Shown piece by piece: positions 34,437-42,755 of a stretch of 64,000 nucleotides of DNA. Position 1 is the stretch's first letter; every line of letters begins with the position of its first letter. Below the pieces are notes generated by a model. That model made no database searches. It saw only the letters and a program-made list of their open reading frames with translations, and was not told the origin of the DNA. This stretch comes from Elusimicrobiota bacterium (GTDB taxonomy: Bacteria > Elusimicrobiota > Elusimicrobia > UBA1565 > UBA9628): assembly GCA_016218545.1 (NCBI GenBank), contig JACRDQ010000014.1, positions 1 to 64,000 of the forward strand, written 5' to 3'. The position numbers were made by a program, and so were the translations under genes.

Positions 34437-35443
34437 TGGGGCGCGGTTCCCTTCTTCTGGATGAGGACCTTGTGGGTCTCTCCCATCCCGTCGGGGTGGA
34501 TGAGGGTCTTGATCCTGAGCAGGGAGCCCTCGCGGGCCGCGGTCTGGACCTGGCTGGAGAGCCGGTCGATGAGGAAGCGTCCCAGGGTGCAGAAGGACTC
34601 CAGCTCCAGGCCGAGCCTCGCGCCTTCCCGGATGACGGTTTCGAAGTCGACGTTGGCGGTGAGGTCCCGGCCCGGTGAGGTCAGCCGGTCGTCGCTGACG
34701 TGCCTCCTGTAGGTGCGCGGAGGGTTGACGGCGGTCGGGCCCAGGCGCGAGCCGTAGTCCACGGTGATGAGCGCGCCGGTCGTCAGGCGGTCGGAGACGG
34801 CCTCAAGCCAGCGGAGGGACTCGAGGCTCACGGCGTGCCGCAGGCCCTCGGCCTCGTCGGGCAGGCCTTGGGCGTAGGGCTCGAGCTCCGGGGTCGAGAG
34901 ATCGCCGAGGAGCGCGGCGCCGTCGGAGCCGACGTAGACCTCGTGGACCTTCTCCCCCCTGCGCTCGAGGAGGTGGAACGGCAGGGCGTCGAGGAGTTCG
35001 TTCGAGAAGAAGACGCCTGCCGCGGGAGGCAACTCCGCCACGTCGGAGAAGCCCGAGACGCGCATCCCCGACTCCGAGAGCTTGAGCACGCTCGAGACGA
35101 GGAGCTTGCGCTCCCGCTCGACGAGGACGTAACGGACCCCCTGCGAGCGGCCGGGGTGGTCGCGCCGCAGGGCCGCGATGACCTGCTCGGCGAGCAGGCC
35201 CGAGCCGGAGCCCATCTCCACGATGGAGTACGGGCGCGGGACGCCGGCCCGCTCGAGCTCCTCGAGACGCTTGGAGATCTCCCCGGCGAGGACCTCGCCG
35301 AAGACCGGGTGCAGTTCGGGAGCGGTGAAGAAGTCCGCTCTAGGCGCGCGTTTTCCATAGAACCCGCCCTCCCCGTAGAGGGCGGATTCCATGAAGTCCC
35401 GGAAGGTGACGGACGGCGTCCCCTGGGCTGCCAAGGCGCTCAC
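34433..35443 (-). CDS. MidA/NDUFAF7-family SAM-dependent methyltransferase
   Basis: 336 residues of the COG1565 class. The SAM-binding motif is [15 protein letters not shown]; the N-terminal [19 protein letters not shown] and later [18 protein letters not shown] and [11 protein letters not shown] are strongly family-like. In mitochondria NDUFAF7 dimethylates an arginine of NDUFS2, the NuoD homologue, during complex I assembly. Here the gene overlaps nuoA by four bases, which supports the same client. No ATG precedes the conserved region, so the GTG at 35443 is taken as the start; no clear Shine-Dalgarno is present, and coupling to the histone gene 23 nt upstream is likely. Confidence 0.88.
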   Translation of the reverse strand: MSALAAQGTPSVTFRDFMESALYGEGGFYGKRAPRADFFTAPELHPVFGEVLAGEISKRLEELERAGVPRPYSIVEMGSGSGLLAEQVIAALRRDHPGRSQGVRYVLVERERKLLVSSVLKLSESGMRVSGFSDVAELPPAAGVFFSNELLDALPFHLLERRGEKVHEVYVGSDGAALLGDLSTPELEPYAQGLPDEAEGLRHAVSLESLRWLEAVSDRLTTGALITVDYGSRLGPTAVNPPRTYRRHVSDDRLTSPGRDLTANVDFETVIREGARLGLELESFCTLGRFLIDRLSSQVQTAAREGSLLRIKTLIHPDGMGETHKVLIQKKGTAPQ

Positions 35444-35466
35444 TGCGACCGCCGGTCGGAGCGGTT

Positions 35467-35646
35467 CTAGATGTCTTCGGCGCCGAGAGTCTTCTTGCCG
35501 CCCTCGGTGTTGACCTTCGTGATGGAGGCCTGGACGATCTCGGTGATCTTCTTCGTGAGAGCGTCGACGTAATCCCCGCCGGTCCGAAGACCCGCGGCCT
35601 TGACCATCGCCTTGACTTTGCTGACCACGACCAATGTCTCTGCCAT
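35467..35646 (-). CDS. Single-domain bacterial histone (histone-fold DNA-binding protein)
   Basis: 59 residues, just under the usual ORF cut-off. The sequence reads as a histone fold: helix 1 (LVVVSKVKAMVKAAG), loop (LRTGGDY), long helix 2 (VDALTKKITEIVQASITKVN), then EGGKKTLGAEDI, which matches the loop-2 RKTIKAEDI box of archaeal histones and the short bacterial histones of the Bdellovibrio Bd0055 type. Helix 3 is truncated, as in that family. A strong AGGAGGAG Shine-Dalgarno and the promoter at 35701-35729 support expression. It is the first gene before midA and nuoA-N. Function inferred: nucleoid protein, probably dimeric. It is not HU/IHF. Confidence 0.88.
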   Translation of the reverse strand: MAETLVVVSKVKAMVKAAGLRTGGDYVDALTKKITEIVQASITKVNTEGGKKTLGAEDI

Positions 35647-35700
35647 GCAACTCCTCCTGTTGAGTGACCCTGTCTCCGGCTGGACGTCTCAGGGGAACAG

Positions 35701-35729
35701 ATTCAACAAAATGTGCCGCGGTTGTTCAA
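35701..35729 (-). promoter_or_regulatory. Promoter of the histone-midA-nuo operon
   Basis: On the minus strand TTGAAC (35724-35729), a 17-bp spacer and TTGAAT (35701-35706) fit a sigma70-type promoter, with the -10 at 4 of 6 consensus bases. Transcription would begin near 35694, about 48 nt before the histone start. No other promoter is obvious before nuoA, so all 13 genes may share it. Confidence 0.55.
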
Positions 35730-35764
35730 GTACGCACGTCATCTTCCGCGGTGCCGAACGTCAT

Positions 35765-36535
35765 TCACGGGCCTCGCGGCCGTCGGAGCTCCGAGGCGCG
35801 GCGCTCGTCTTTGAGCGCGGCGTCCGTCATGCCCAGGGCGCGGTGGACGCGGGCGCGCAGGCGGAAATGGCCCGGCTCGGAGGGGCGCAGGAGGATCGCG
35901 GCGTCGGCGTCCGCCAGGGCCCCGCGGAGCTGGCCGAGGGCCAGGCGCGCGCCTGCCCGGCCGGCCAGGGCGGAGTCGAGGTCTTTGTCGAGCTTGAGGG
36001 CGCGGCCGAAGTAGTCGAGGGCGGTGCGGTGCTCGGCGTTCAGGACGGCGAGCTCCCCGATACCGGCGTAGGCGCGGGCGTGGCCGCGGTCGAGCTTCAC
36101 CGCGGCGTAGAGCTCCCGGGCCGCTCCCTGCCGGTCTCCGGCGTCGGCGAGCCGCGTCCCGCGCCGGCGGTGCGCGTCGGAGACCTGGCGGGCGAGCTCA
36201 TCCTTGAGGGCCGGCCGGAGCGCGGCCGCGGCCTTGAAGTCGGCGATGGCCCCGTCGTCGTCGCCGAGCTGGTAGCGCGCCGTGCAGCGGTTGGCCAGGG
36301 CGCGGGCGTTCTTCGGGTCCTTGGCGAGGGAGGCGTCGAAGGCCTTGAGCGCGCCGCGGTAGTCGCCCTTGAAGAGGAGCGCGATCCCCTCCGCGTCCAG
36401 GTCCCGGGCTTGCCGGGGTGCGGCGCCGAGGGACGTCCCGAGGCAGACGAGCAGAGCTGTCAGGAATACGGCGCTCCGCGTCGTCCTCAAAGAGAAGGCG
36501 CCGGAGAATCCGGACTGCGGGATCGTGGTGGACAC
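35765..36535 (-). CDS. Secreted or periplasmic TPR-repeat protein
   Basis: 256 residues. The N-terminus has a basic region and a hydrophobic stretch (about residues 20-38, AVFLTALLVCLGTSLGAA) acting as a signal peptide or anchor. The rest is tetratricopeptide repeats with typical spacing, for example GDYRGALKAFDASLAKDPKN, GDDDGAIADFKAAAALRP, HRTALDYFGRALKLDKD, and GALADADAAILLRPSE, at least four to five units. Such repeats bind other proteins; the partner is unknown. It lies 24 nt downstream of tRNA-Met on the same strand and may share its transcript. Confidence 0.8.
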   Translation of the reverse strand: MSTTIPQSGFSGAFSLRTTRSAVFLTALLVCLGTSLGAAPRQARDLDAEGIALLFKGDYRGALKAFDASLAKDPKNARALANRCTARYQLGDDDGAIADFKAAAALRPALKDELARQVSDAHRRRGTRLADAGDRQGAARELYAAVKLDRGHARAYAGIGELAVLNAEHRTALDYFGRALKLDKDLDSALAGRAGARLALGQLRGALADADAAILLRPSEPGHFRLRARVHRALGMTDAALKDERRASELRRPRGP

Positions 36536-36558
36536 AGGTGGATCCTCCGGCGGAAATC

Positions 36559-36631
36559 TGGCGCGGGGTGGAATTGAACCACCGGCCTGACGCTTATGAA
36601 ACGCCCGCTCTAACCTCTGAGCTACCGCGCC
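36559..36631 (-). tRNA. tRNA-Met (anticodon CAT)
   Basis: The minus strand folds as a cloverleaf: acceptor GGCGCGG/CCGCGCC, D-arm GCTC...GAGC, anticodon loop TTCATAA with anticodon CAT, T-arm GGTGG TTCAATT CCACC, discriminator A. CCA is not encoded. The paired 1-72 end and the lack of three G-C pairs in the anticodon stem argue against an initiator; elongator Met is most likely, though a tRNA-Ile2 that reads AUA after lysidine modification also has CAT. Confidence 0.9.
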
Positions 36632-36641
36632 GTGGCCCGAG

Positions 36642-36674
36642 ATTATACCAAACCGGACCTCGATATGGTATAAC
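36642..36674. promoter_or_regulatory. Divergent extended -10 promoters (tRNA-Met and response regulator)
   Basis: Two extended -10 elements face away from each other in an inverted repeat: on the minus strand TGGTATAAT (-10 at 36642-36647) for tRNA-Met, and on the plus strand TGGTATAAC (-10 at 36669-36674) for the response regulator. TTATACCA (36644-36650 region) mirrors TGGTATAA (36666-36673 region). -35 boxes are weak, consistent with reliance on the TGn extension. Confidence 0.65.
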
Positions 36675-36740
36675 TTGCCTGGATTTCAATAAGGGCCGAC
36701 GCGTCCTCTCCAACACGCGGGACCGGCCGGGGGAAGCCAC

Positions 36741-37412
36741 ATGGCGAACGTCAAGAAGATCAAGGTGGTGCTGGCGGACGACCAGACCCTGTTCCGCGAG
36801 GGCATCCGCGACCTGCTGGAGAACGAGAGGTGGGTCGAGGTCGTGGGCGAGGCCGGAGACGGTCCCGAGGCCATCCGCCTCGTCAAGAAACTCAAGCCCG
36901 ACGTCATCCTCATGGACATCAAGCTCCCCCGCATGGACGGCATCGCCGCGACCCGGCAGATCCACAAGGAGTGCCCCAGCACCAACGTGCTGATGCTCTC
37001 GACCTACGAGGACGAGTCCCACGTCATGGAGGCCATCCAGGCCGGGGCCAACGGCTATCTCTCGAAGATGCTCCCGGCCTCCGAGCTCGTCAACGCGCTC
37101 AAGGCGTTCGCGGACAAGGGCGTCATGATCCCTCAGCCCGTCATGAACAAGCTCATCGACGGCCTGCGCCAGATGGGCAACGTCAACGCCGACGCCTCTC
37201 TCGTGGCCCTGACCAAGACCGAGATCAAGGTGCTCGCCCTGCTCGGCCGCGGCCAGTCCAACAAGGAGATCGCCGCGGGCCTGGAGTGCAGCGTCAAGAC
37301 GGTCAAGAACCACCTCAACAGCGTTTTCCAGAAGCTGAGCGTCTCCAACCGTACCGAAGCCGTGGTCAAGGGCATCGACATGGGCCTCATCTCGCCTGAA
37401 GACCCGCATTGA
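36741..37412 (+). CDS. NarL/FixJ-family response regulator
   Basis: Two-component DNA-binding regulator, 223 residues. The receiver domain (about 6-125) has VVLADDQTLFREG, the phospho-acceptor Asp59 in LMDIKLPRMDG, and switch residues in MLSTYEDE and YLSKMLPASEL. The C-terminal LuxR-type helix-turn-helix (about 155-215) shows LTKTEIKVLALLGRGQSNKE and VKTVKNHLNSVFQKL. No sensor kinase is encoded in the window, so it is an orphan here. It lies upstream of the secreted subtilase but that gene has its own promoter. Confidence 0.94.
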   Translation: MANVKKIKVVLADDQTLFREGIRDLLENERWVEVVGEAGDGPEAIRLVKKLKPDVILMDIKLPRMDGIAATRQIHKECPSTNVLMLSTYEDESHVMEAIQAGANGYLSKMLPASELVNALKAFADKGVMIPQPVMNKLIDGLRQMGNVNADASLVALTKTEIKVLALLGRGQSNKEIAAGLECSVKTVKNHLNSVFQKLSVSNRTEAVVKGIDMGLISPEDPH

Positions 37413-37442
37413 CCCCGGGTCCGGCCCCCGTAGCTGAAAAGA

Positions 37443-37457
37443 GACGCTGAGAGCGTC
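37443..37457 (+). terminator. Small hairpin after the response regulator gene
   Basis: GACGCT (37443-37448), loop GAG, and AGCGTC (37452-37457) lie 30 nt after the stop. There is no T run, so termination strength is doubtful. Confidence 0.35.
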
Positions 37458-37520
37458 ATAATCCGTCCTTGCCCCTCGGCCGGGCCGCAACATTCCTGAA
37501 ACCAAGGCTTGGGCGGCCTC

Positions 37521-37529
37521 TGTTATACT
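37521..37529 (+). promoter_or_regulatory. Extended -10 promoter of the subtilase gene
   Basis: TGTTATACT, that is TG-n-TATACT with the -10 at 37524-37529, lies 7 nt before the ATG at 37536. Transcription would start at or beside the start codon, predicting a leaderless mRNA. No -35 element is evident. Confidence 0.6.
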
Positions 37530-37535
37530 CTTCCC

Positions 37536-40500
37536 ATGGGCCGTTGTCGCGTCCTATTGGAAAGGATGATATCATCCAGACTCTCCCGGGTCCTGGCGCT
37601 GCTCGCGGTCCTCGCAGCCGGGACCCCTTCGTTCTCGGCGCAGGGTCCGGCCAAGGAATCCCCCCGCGATAAGACCCACCGGATCATCGTCAAGCTCAGG
37701 GACGGGGCCGAGTCCAAGGTCCGGGTCATGAGCGCAGAGCGCGTCTCGAAGCTCAGCGCCAGGGCGGCCGAGAAGTTGGAGTTCGTGCGGGCCATGTCGG
37801 GATCGGCCCACGTCATGCGCATGTCCCGGAGGATGGGCCGCCGAGAGGCTGAGGACGTCGCGCGCCGTCTCATGAAGGACCCTGCCGTGGAGTACGCGGA
37901 GCCCGACCTCAAGGCCTTCCCCCTGCTCGTACCCAACGACGCCAGCTACGCCGGCAGCCAGTGGCATTACTTCGCTCCTGCCAGCGAGGTCGCGGGCGCC
38001 AACCTCCCGGCTGCCTGGGACGTCACGACCGGCGCCTCCTCCCTCGTCATCGCGGTCATCGACTCCGGGGTCGTGGCGCACGCGGACTTCGACGCGCCCG
38101 TGCCCCCGGCGGGCCGCATGGTCCAAGGTTACGACTTCATCTCTCCTGACGACCCCGGCAAGTACTACGTGGCCAACGACGGCGACGGCCGCGACAACGA
38201 TCCCAGGGACCCGGGGAACTGGATCACCGCGGGTGAGGACGCGGGCACCGAGGCCGAGGGCTACCTGGAAGGCTGCGGGGCGCGCAACTCCTCCTGGCAC
38301 GGGACCCACGTGACCGGGACCATCGCGGCCAACAGCAACAACGCCGTCTGGGGGGCCGGGGTCAACTGGGTATCCAAGATCCAGCCCATCCGCGTCATCG
38401 GCAAGTGCGGAGGCTACACGTCGGATATCGCCGACGCCGTCCGGTGGGCGGCCGGTTGGTCCGTGGGCGGCTCCCCGGACAACGCGACCCCGGCCAAGGT
38501 CATCAACATGAGCATCGGCGGGACCGGAGCCTGCTCGTTCGCCCTGCAGAGCGCCATCGACGCCGCCGTCAGCGTCGGCGCGGTGGTGGTCACCGCGGCC
38601 GGCAACGACACCGACGCGGCCGCCAACTCCTTTCCGGGCAACTGCTCCAACGTGGTCAACGTCGCGGCGATCAACAGGGCGGGCAACCTCGCCTCCTACA
38701 GCAACTTCGGCCCTGAGGTCACGCTCGCGGCTCCGGGCGGCGACATCCCGACGGACGTCGGCGTCTATTCACTGGGGAACGCCGGCACGGCGGGGCCGAG
38801 CGCCAGCCCCGCCGGGGACCGCGGGGTGTTCAAGGACGGCACGAGCATGGCGGCGCCGCACGTCTCGGGCGTGGTCTCGCTCATGCTCTCCTATAACCCG
38901 AATCTGACCCCCGCGCAGGTCAAGAGCGACCTCCAGGCCTGCGTGCGGTCCTTCCCCGCGGGCTCGACCTGCGACACCGGGATCTGCGGGGCCGGCATGC
39001 TCGACGCCCGGGGAGCCCTGAGGCCGGGGGCGCCGGTGGGATTTTCCGGCTCCGCGTCCGGCGCGACCTCCATCACGTGGACATGGACCGCGGTGCCGAA
39101 CGCCACTTACGACGTCTTCATCGCCTCCGATCCCGCCAAGTACCTCGGCAACACGGCCGTCGCGTCCTTCACCCGCAGCGATCTGACCGCCAACGTCTAC
39201 ACGGGGGTCATCGTCAAGGCGACGAACACGGTCTGCTCCGGCGGTCCCGTCCTCGCCCCCAGCACCGCGACCTACGCGCCGGCGAGCGCCATCACCGCGG
39301 TCCAGGTCTACGTCTCCAGCGTCCAGGCGGACTTCACCACCCTGGCCCAGGGGACGCTGACCGGCTACCGGGTCGACGCGTCCACGGCCTCGGATTTCAC
39401 GGGCACGATCTTCTCCTCGGCGTCCTACGACTTCGGCGAGAACCGCCTCACGGTCGCCGGGCTCGCGTCTTTGACCAGCTACTACCTCCGTATCGCGGTC
39501 CTCAACCAGCTCGGGGCCCAGACGCTCTCGGTCTACGGGAGCCAGGTCTACACCTTGACCTCCCTCTCTCCCCCGGCCCTCACGGGTTACGGCGACCTCG
39601 GGTCCCGCCAGCTCCGGATCGGCTGGAACGCCGCGGGCAACCCGGGCGGGCTCCTTTACACCGTGCAGGCCTCGAGCGCCCAGGACTTCTCCGGCGTCGT
39701 GTCGAGCGCCGCGGGAACGGACCTGACCTCGAACCTCTTCACCGGGCTCCTGGTCAACACGAGCTACTATTTCCGGATCTGGGCGCAGGGAGGGCCGGTG
39801 CTGGGCGCGGGGCCCACGGCCACCTACGCGCTGTCGCCCTCGACCGCCACGCCGCTCTTTTCCGGGGTCGGGGGGCAGGACCTGACCGTGTCCTGGACGG
39901 CCGGGGGCAACCCCCCCGGGACGCTCTACGAGGCGCAGCTCTCCCGCGCGGCGGATTTCTTCACCCTTCCCGTGGTGTCGTCGTTCACGCGGAACGTCTC
40001 CGCCTCCTTCGGCTCTCTTTCCTCGAACAGCCTCTACAACGCCCGCGTGCGCGCGGTCAGCCACGGGGGCCAGCCCTTCCCCCTCTCCTACCGGAGCCTC
40101 TCTTCCACGGCCACGCTGGCCTCGCCCGTCGCCCCGACGGCGCCGTACTTCCAGGCGGTCTCGAGCGCCAGCCTCGTCGCGCTCTTCGACAGCGGGCCCA
40201 ACCCCGCCGGGACGGGCTACGTGGCCCAGCTCTCCACCTCGGCGGACTTCGTTCCCGTCCACGCACAGGTCATGGGCGTGATGACGGCCGGCGCCAACAC
40301 AGCGGCTTTCACGGGGCTGGAATCGAACCGCAGGCTCTATCTCCAGACCGCCGCGCTCAACGTGACGCAGACCCCCACCGCCTTCACCCCTGCGGCTCAG
40401 AGCACCGCCACGTTCGCCGCCCCTCCGGCGGCGTCTGCGGCCGCGGCGGTCCATTTCACCTCCATCACCTTCGCGTGGGGGACCGGCGGCAACCGGACCG

Positions 40501-41717
40501 GGACGACCTACGACGTCCTCATGGACGACGACCCCGGTTTCGGGAGCCCGGACGCGAGCCAGACGACCGGGCTGTCCTCGGCCACGGTCTCCTTGAGCTC
40601 GAATACCGCCTACTACGCGCGGGTCCGGGCCCGGTCCCTCGAGGCGGGAAACCCGCACAGTTCCTACGTCGACCTGGGGCCCGTGTCCACCCTGCCCGAG
40701 CCTCCGACGGCCGACCCCGCCGGGGCCTTCGTGTCCGTCACCTTCACGAGCGCCACGTTGCGTTGGCAGGCCCGGCCCCTGGCGCCGCCGACCGCTACCT
40801 GCGCGGGCTACCGCATCCAGCTCTCCTCGGCCCAGGGGTTCACGGGCACCGTGCATTCGGCTGACGTTTCCGGGGCGGCATCGACCGGAGGCTCGGTGGC
40901 GGGTCTGACTCACTCGACGACCTATTACCTGCGGGTGGGCTCCCTCAACGCGGACGGTTCCGCCGCCTACACCCTCATGGGCTCCACCCGGACGCCGGTG
41001 CCGCAGATATCATCGGGCACGATCCTCGGCTCCACGGAGCTGCGCGTGGTCCCCCCTTATCCGCAGGTCCGGCTCATCACGGCCACGATCCCCGCCAAGA
41101 CGTTCTCGGTGGGTACCCCGGTCGAGCTCAACACCTCGGTCGAGACCGCGCTCCCCCCCATCGAGGGCCAGCCCGACCTCGAGTTCCTCGGGCCCGGGGT
41201 GGGTTTCTCCCTGAGCGCCGGCGGACGCCAGCCGAACAACGCGTTCCCCCTGACGATCCAATACGACCTCCCCGTCGGCGTGGATACGGACCTGTTGTCC
41301 CTGGCGAGGTATGACGACACCTCCCACAAGTGGCTGCTCCTGCGCTCCAGCGTCGACAGGGGGCAGCGGACCCTGACCGGCATCGTCGACCACTTCTCCT
41401 TCTTCGCGCCGGTGATCGCCCTGCCGGGGAACGACCTGGCCGCGGTCGAGATCTACCCCATCCCGTGGGAGCCGTCCTCGGGCGACAGCCTGCAGGGCGC
41501 AGGCGCCCTGACCTTCACGAGGCTGCCCGCCTCCGCGCGGGTGCGCATCCATACGATCTTGGGCGAACTCGTCGACGAGGGGACGGCCAGCGCCTCCGGG
41601 GTCCTCCACTGGGATGGGCGGAACACGCGCGGCCATCGCGTGGGCACGGGGACCTACCTCGCGGTCATCGAGTCCGGCGGAGCCAAGGTCCTCCGGAGGA
41701 TCGCCATCATCCGATGA
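37536..41717 (+). CDS. Secreted subtilisin-family (S8) protease with FN3-like repeats and T9SS-like C-terminal domain
   Basis: About 1393 residues. A signal peptide (VLALLAVLAAGTPSFSA) is followed by an I9-like propeptide and an S8 domain with Asp176 (AVIDSGV), His255 (WHGTHVTGT) and Ser437 (DGTSMAAPHVSG), so catalytically complete. Then come seven fibronectin-III-like modules (about 500-1160) ending in patterns such as SYYFRIWA or AYYARVRARS, a beta-rich region, and a C-terminal Ig-like tail of FlgD/T9SS type (VRIHTILGELV, LHWDGRNTRGHRVGTGTYLA). The ATG at 37536 follows the promoter; the in-frame ATG at 37566 is an alternative. It overlaps the PorV/PorQ-like gene by ATGA. Confidence 0.93.
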   Translation: MGRCRVLLERMISSRLSRVLALLAVLAAGTPSFSAQGPAKESPRDKTHRIIVKLRDGAESKVRVMSAERVSKLSARAAEKLEFVRAMSGSAHVMRMSRRMGRREAEDVARRLMKDPAVEYAEPDLKAFPLLVPNDASYAGSQWHYFAPASEVAGANLPAAWDVTTGASSLVIAVIDSGVVAHADFDAPVPPAGRMVQGYDFISPDDPGKYYVANDGDGRDNDPRDPGNWITAGEDAGTEAEGYLEGCGARNSSWHGTHVTGTIAANSNNAVWGAGVNWVSKIQPIRVIGKCGGYTSDIADAVRWAAGWSVGGSPDNATPAKVINMSIGGTGACSFALQSAIDAAVSVGAVVVTAAGNDTDAAANSFPGNCSNVVNVAAINRAGNLASYSNFGPEVTLAAPGGDIPTDVGVYSLGNAGTAGPSASPAGDRGVFKDGTSMAAPHVSGVVSLMLSYNPNLTPAQVKSDLQACVRSFPAGSTCDTGICGAGMLDARGALRPGAPVGFSGSASGATSITWTWTAVPNATYDVFIASDPAKYLGNTAVASFTRSDLTANVYTGVIVKATNTVCSGGPVLAPSTATYAPASAITAVQVYVSSVQADFTTLAQGTLTGYRVDASTASDFTGTIFSSASYDFGENRLTVAGLASLTSYYLRIAVLNQLGAQTLSVYGSQVYTLTSLSPPALTGYGDLGSRQLRIGWNAAGNPGGLLYTVQASSAQDFSGVVSSAAGTDLTSNLFTGLLVNTSYYFRIWAQGGPVLGAGPTATYALSPSTATPLFSGVGGQDLTVSWTAGGNPPGTLYEAQLSRAADFFTLPVVSSFTRNVSASFGSLSSNSLYNARVRAVSHGGQPFPLSYRSLSSTATLASPVAPTAPYFQAVSSASLVALFDSGPNPAGTGYVAQLSTSADFVPVHAQVMGVMTAGANTAAFTGLESNRRLYLQTAALNVTQTPTAFTPAAQSTATFAAPPAASAAAAVHFTSITFAWGTGGNRTGTTYDVLMDDDPGFGSPDASQTTGLSSATVSLSSNTAYYARVRARSLEAGNPHSSYVDLGPVSTLPEPPTADPAGAFVSVTFTSATLRWQARPLAPPTATCAGYRIQLSSAQGFTGTVHSADVSGAASTGGSVAGLTHSTTYYLRVGSLNADGSAAYTLMGSTRTPVPQISSGTILGSTELRVVPPYPQVRLITATIPAKTFSVGTPVELNTSVETALPPIEGQPDLEFLGPGVGFSLSAGGRQPNNAFPLTIQYDLPVGVDTDLLSLARYDDTSHKWLLLRSSVDRGQRTLTGIVDHFSFFAPVIALPGNDLAAVEIYPIPWEPSSGDSLQGAGALTFTRLPASARVRIHTILGELVDEGTASASGVLHWDGRNTRGHRVGTGTYLAVIESGGAKVLRRIAIIR

Positions 41718-42751
41718 ACAATCGCGTCCTCCCAGCCGTGCTGCTCGTCGCGGCCCTGGCGCCGGGGCCGGCCGGAGCCTTTCTTGAGAACACGGGAGGC
41801 TCGGCCGCGCAGTTCCTGCAGATCGGGGCCGGGGCGCGCTCCTACGGCATGGGGGACGCCTTCTGCGCCGTGGCTGAGGGGCCGGACGCGATCTATTGGA
41901 ACCCGGCGGGCCTGGCGGCCATGCAGAGACCTGCCTTCGCCTACACCAGGTCGGAGCCCGTCTCCTCGGTCCATCACGACTACGCAGCCTACGGCCACCC
42001 GGTCTCGCTGCTCAAGGGGACGCTGGGCGTCTCTTTGACCTACCAGTCGCAGGACTACCTGCCCCTGGTGACCAACGCGAACCTGGAGACCGGGACCTTC
42101 ACCCCGCACGCGGAGGCCATCGCGGTGGCGTACGCCACGAAGTTCCAGGTCGGGGACGCCCGCACGGCCAGGGACTTCTACGGCGAGTATTGGAACGTCC
42201 CGGGCGTCAACAGGCCCCTGCGGCAGGGCACCGAGCCCTGGACCGGCGTCGTGATGCTGGGCGTGGGGGCCAAGATCGTTCGGGAGAACATCTACAACCG
42301 CGACGCGACCGCGGTCCTCTTCGACGGCGGAGTGCTCTTCCGGCCTTCCTATCTCAAGGGGTTCTCCATGGGGCTGGCGTTCCGCAACGTCGGGGAGAGG
42401 TTCCGGTTCATCGACGCCGGGCAGATGGCCCCGGTGGAGTTCGACCTGGGCGCGGCCTACACCCTGGCGCTCAAGCGCTCCCGGCTGACCGCTTCAGGGG
42501 GAGTGGGACTCCCCTATTTCGGCGGCCCGGACGGCCGCCTGGGGCTGGAGTACGCGCTGCGGACGAGCGGGAGCCTTGAGGGCGCTTTGAGGCTGGGCTT
42601 CCGGACCCGGACGTTCGACGACCTCTCTCCCCTGACGGCCTTCACGGCCGGGGTCGGCCTGAACGTCCACCGGGCCTCGCTCGACATCGGGATCCGGCCC
42701 ATGGCCGAGCTCGGCGTGGGCTACAAGCTCAGTCTTGGCTACCGCTTCTGA
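41714..42751 (+). CDS. PorV/PorQ-family outer-membrane beta-barrel protein
   Basis: 345 residues. A signal peptide ending PAGAF is followed by the family hallmark GAGARSYGMGDAFCAVAEG and AIYWNPAGLAAM, seen in PorV/PorQ and UPF0164 proteins. The remainder is beta strands and ends GYKLSLGYRF with a terminal Phe, as expected for an outer-membrane barrel. In Bacteroidota PorV shuttles type IX secretion cargo from the translocon. Its translational coupling to a protease with a T9SS-like tail suggests a similar cargo/shuttle pair, but no other Por component is in the window. Confidence 0.85.
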   Translation: MNNRVLPAVLLVAALAPGPAGAFLENTGGSAAQFLQIGAGARSYGMGDAFCAVAEGPDAIYWNPAGLAAMQRPAFAYTRSEPVSSVHHDYAAYGHPVSLLKGTLGVSLTYQSQDYLPLVTNANLETGTFTPHAEAIAVAYATKFQVGDARTARDFYGEYWNVPGVNRPLRQGTEPWTGVVMLGVGAKIVRENIYNRDATAVLFDGGVLFRPSYLKGFSMGLAFRNVGERFRFIDAGQMAPVEFDLGAAYTLALKRSRLTASGGVGLPYFGGPDGRLGLEYALRTSGSLEGALRLGFRTRTFDDLSPLTAFTAGVGLNVHRASLDIGIRPMAELGVGYKLSLGYRF

Positions 42752-42755
42752 CGCG

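Noticed and set aside
35467..35646. HU/IHF-type nucleoid protein as the identity of the small gene before midA
   Set aside because: It lacks the beta-arm and length (about 90 residues) of HU/IHF; the helix-loop-long helix-loop pattern and KKTLGAEDI box fit a histone fold better.
38769..40913. 714-residue minus-strand open frame opposite the subtilase
   Set aside because: Antisense shadow with Arg/Gly-rich composition; the subtilase frame has the full catalytic triad and repeat modules.
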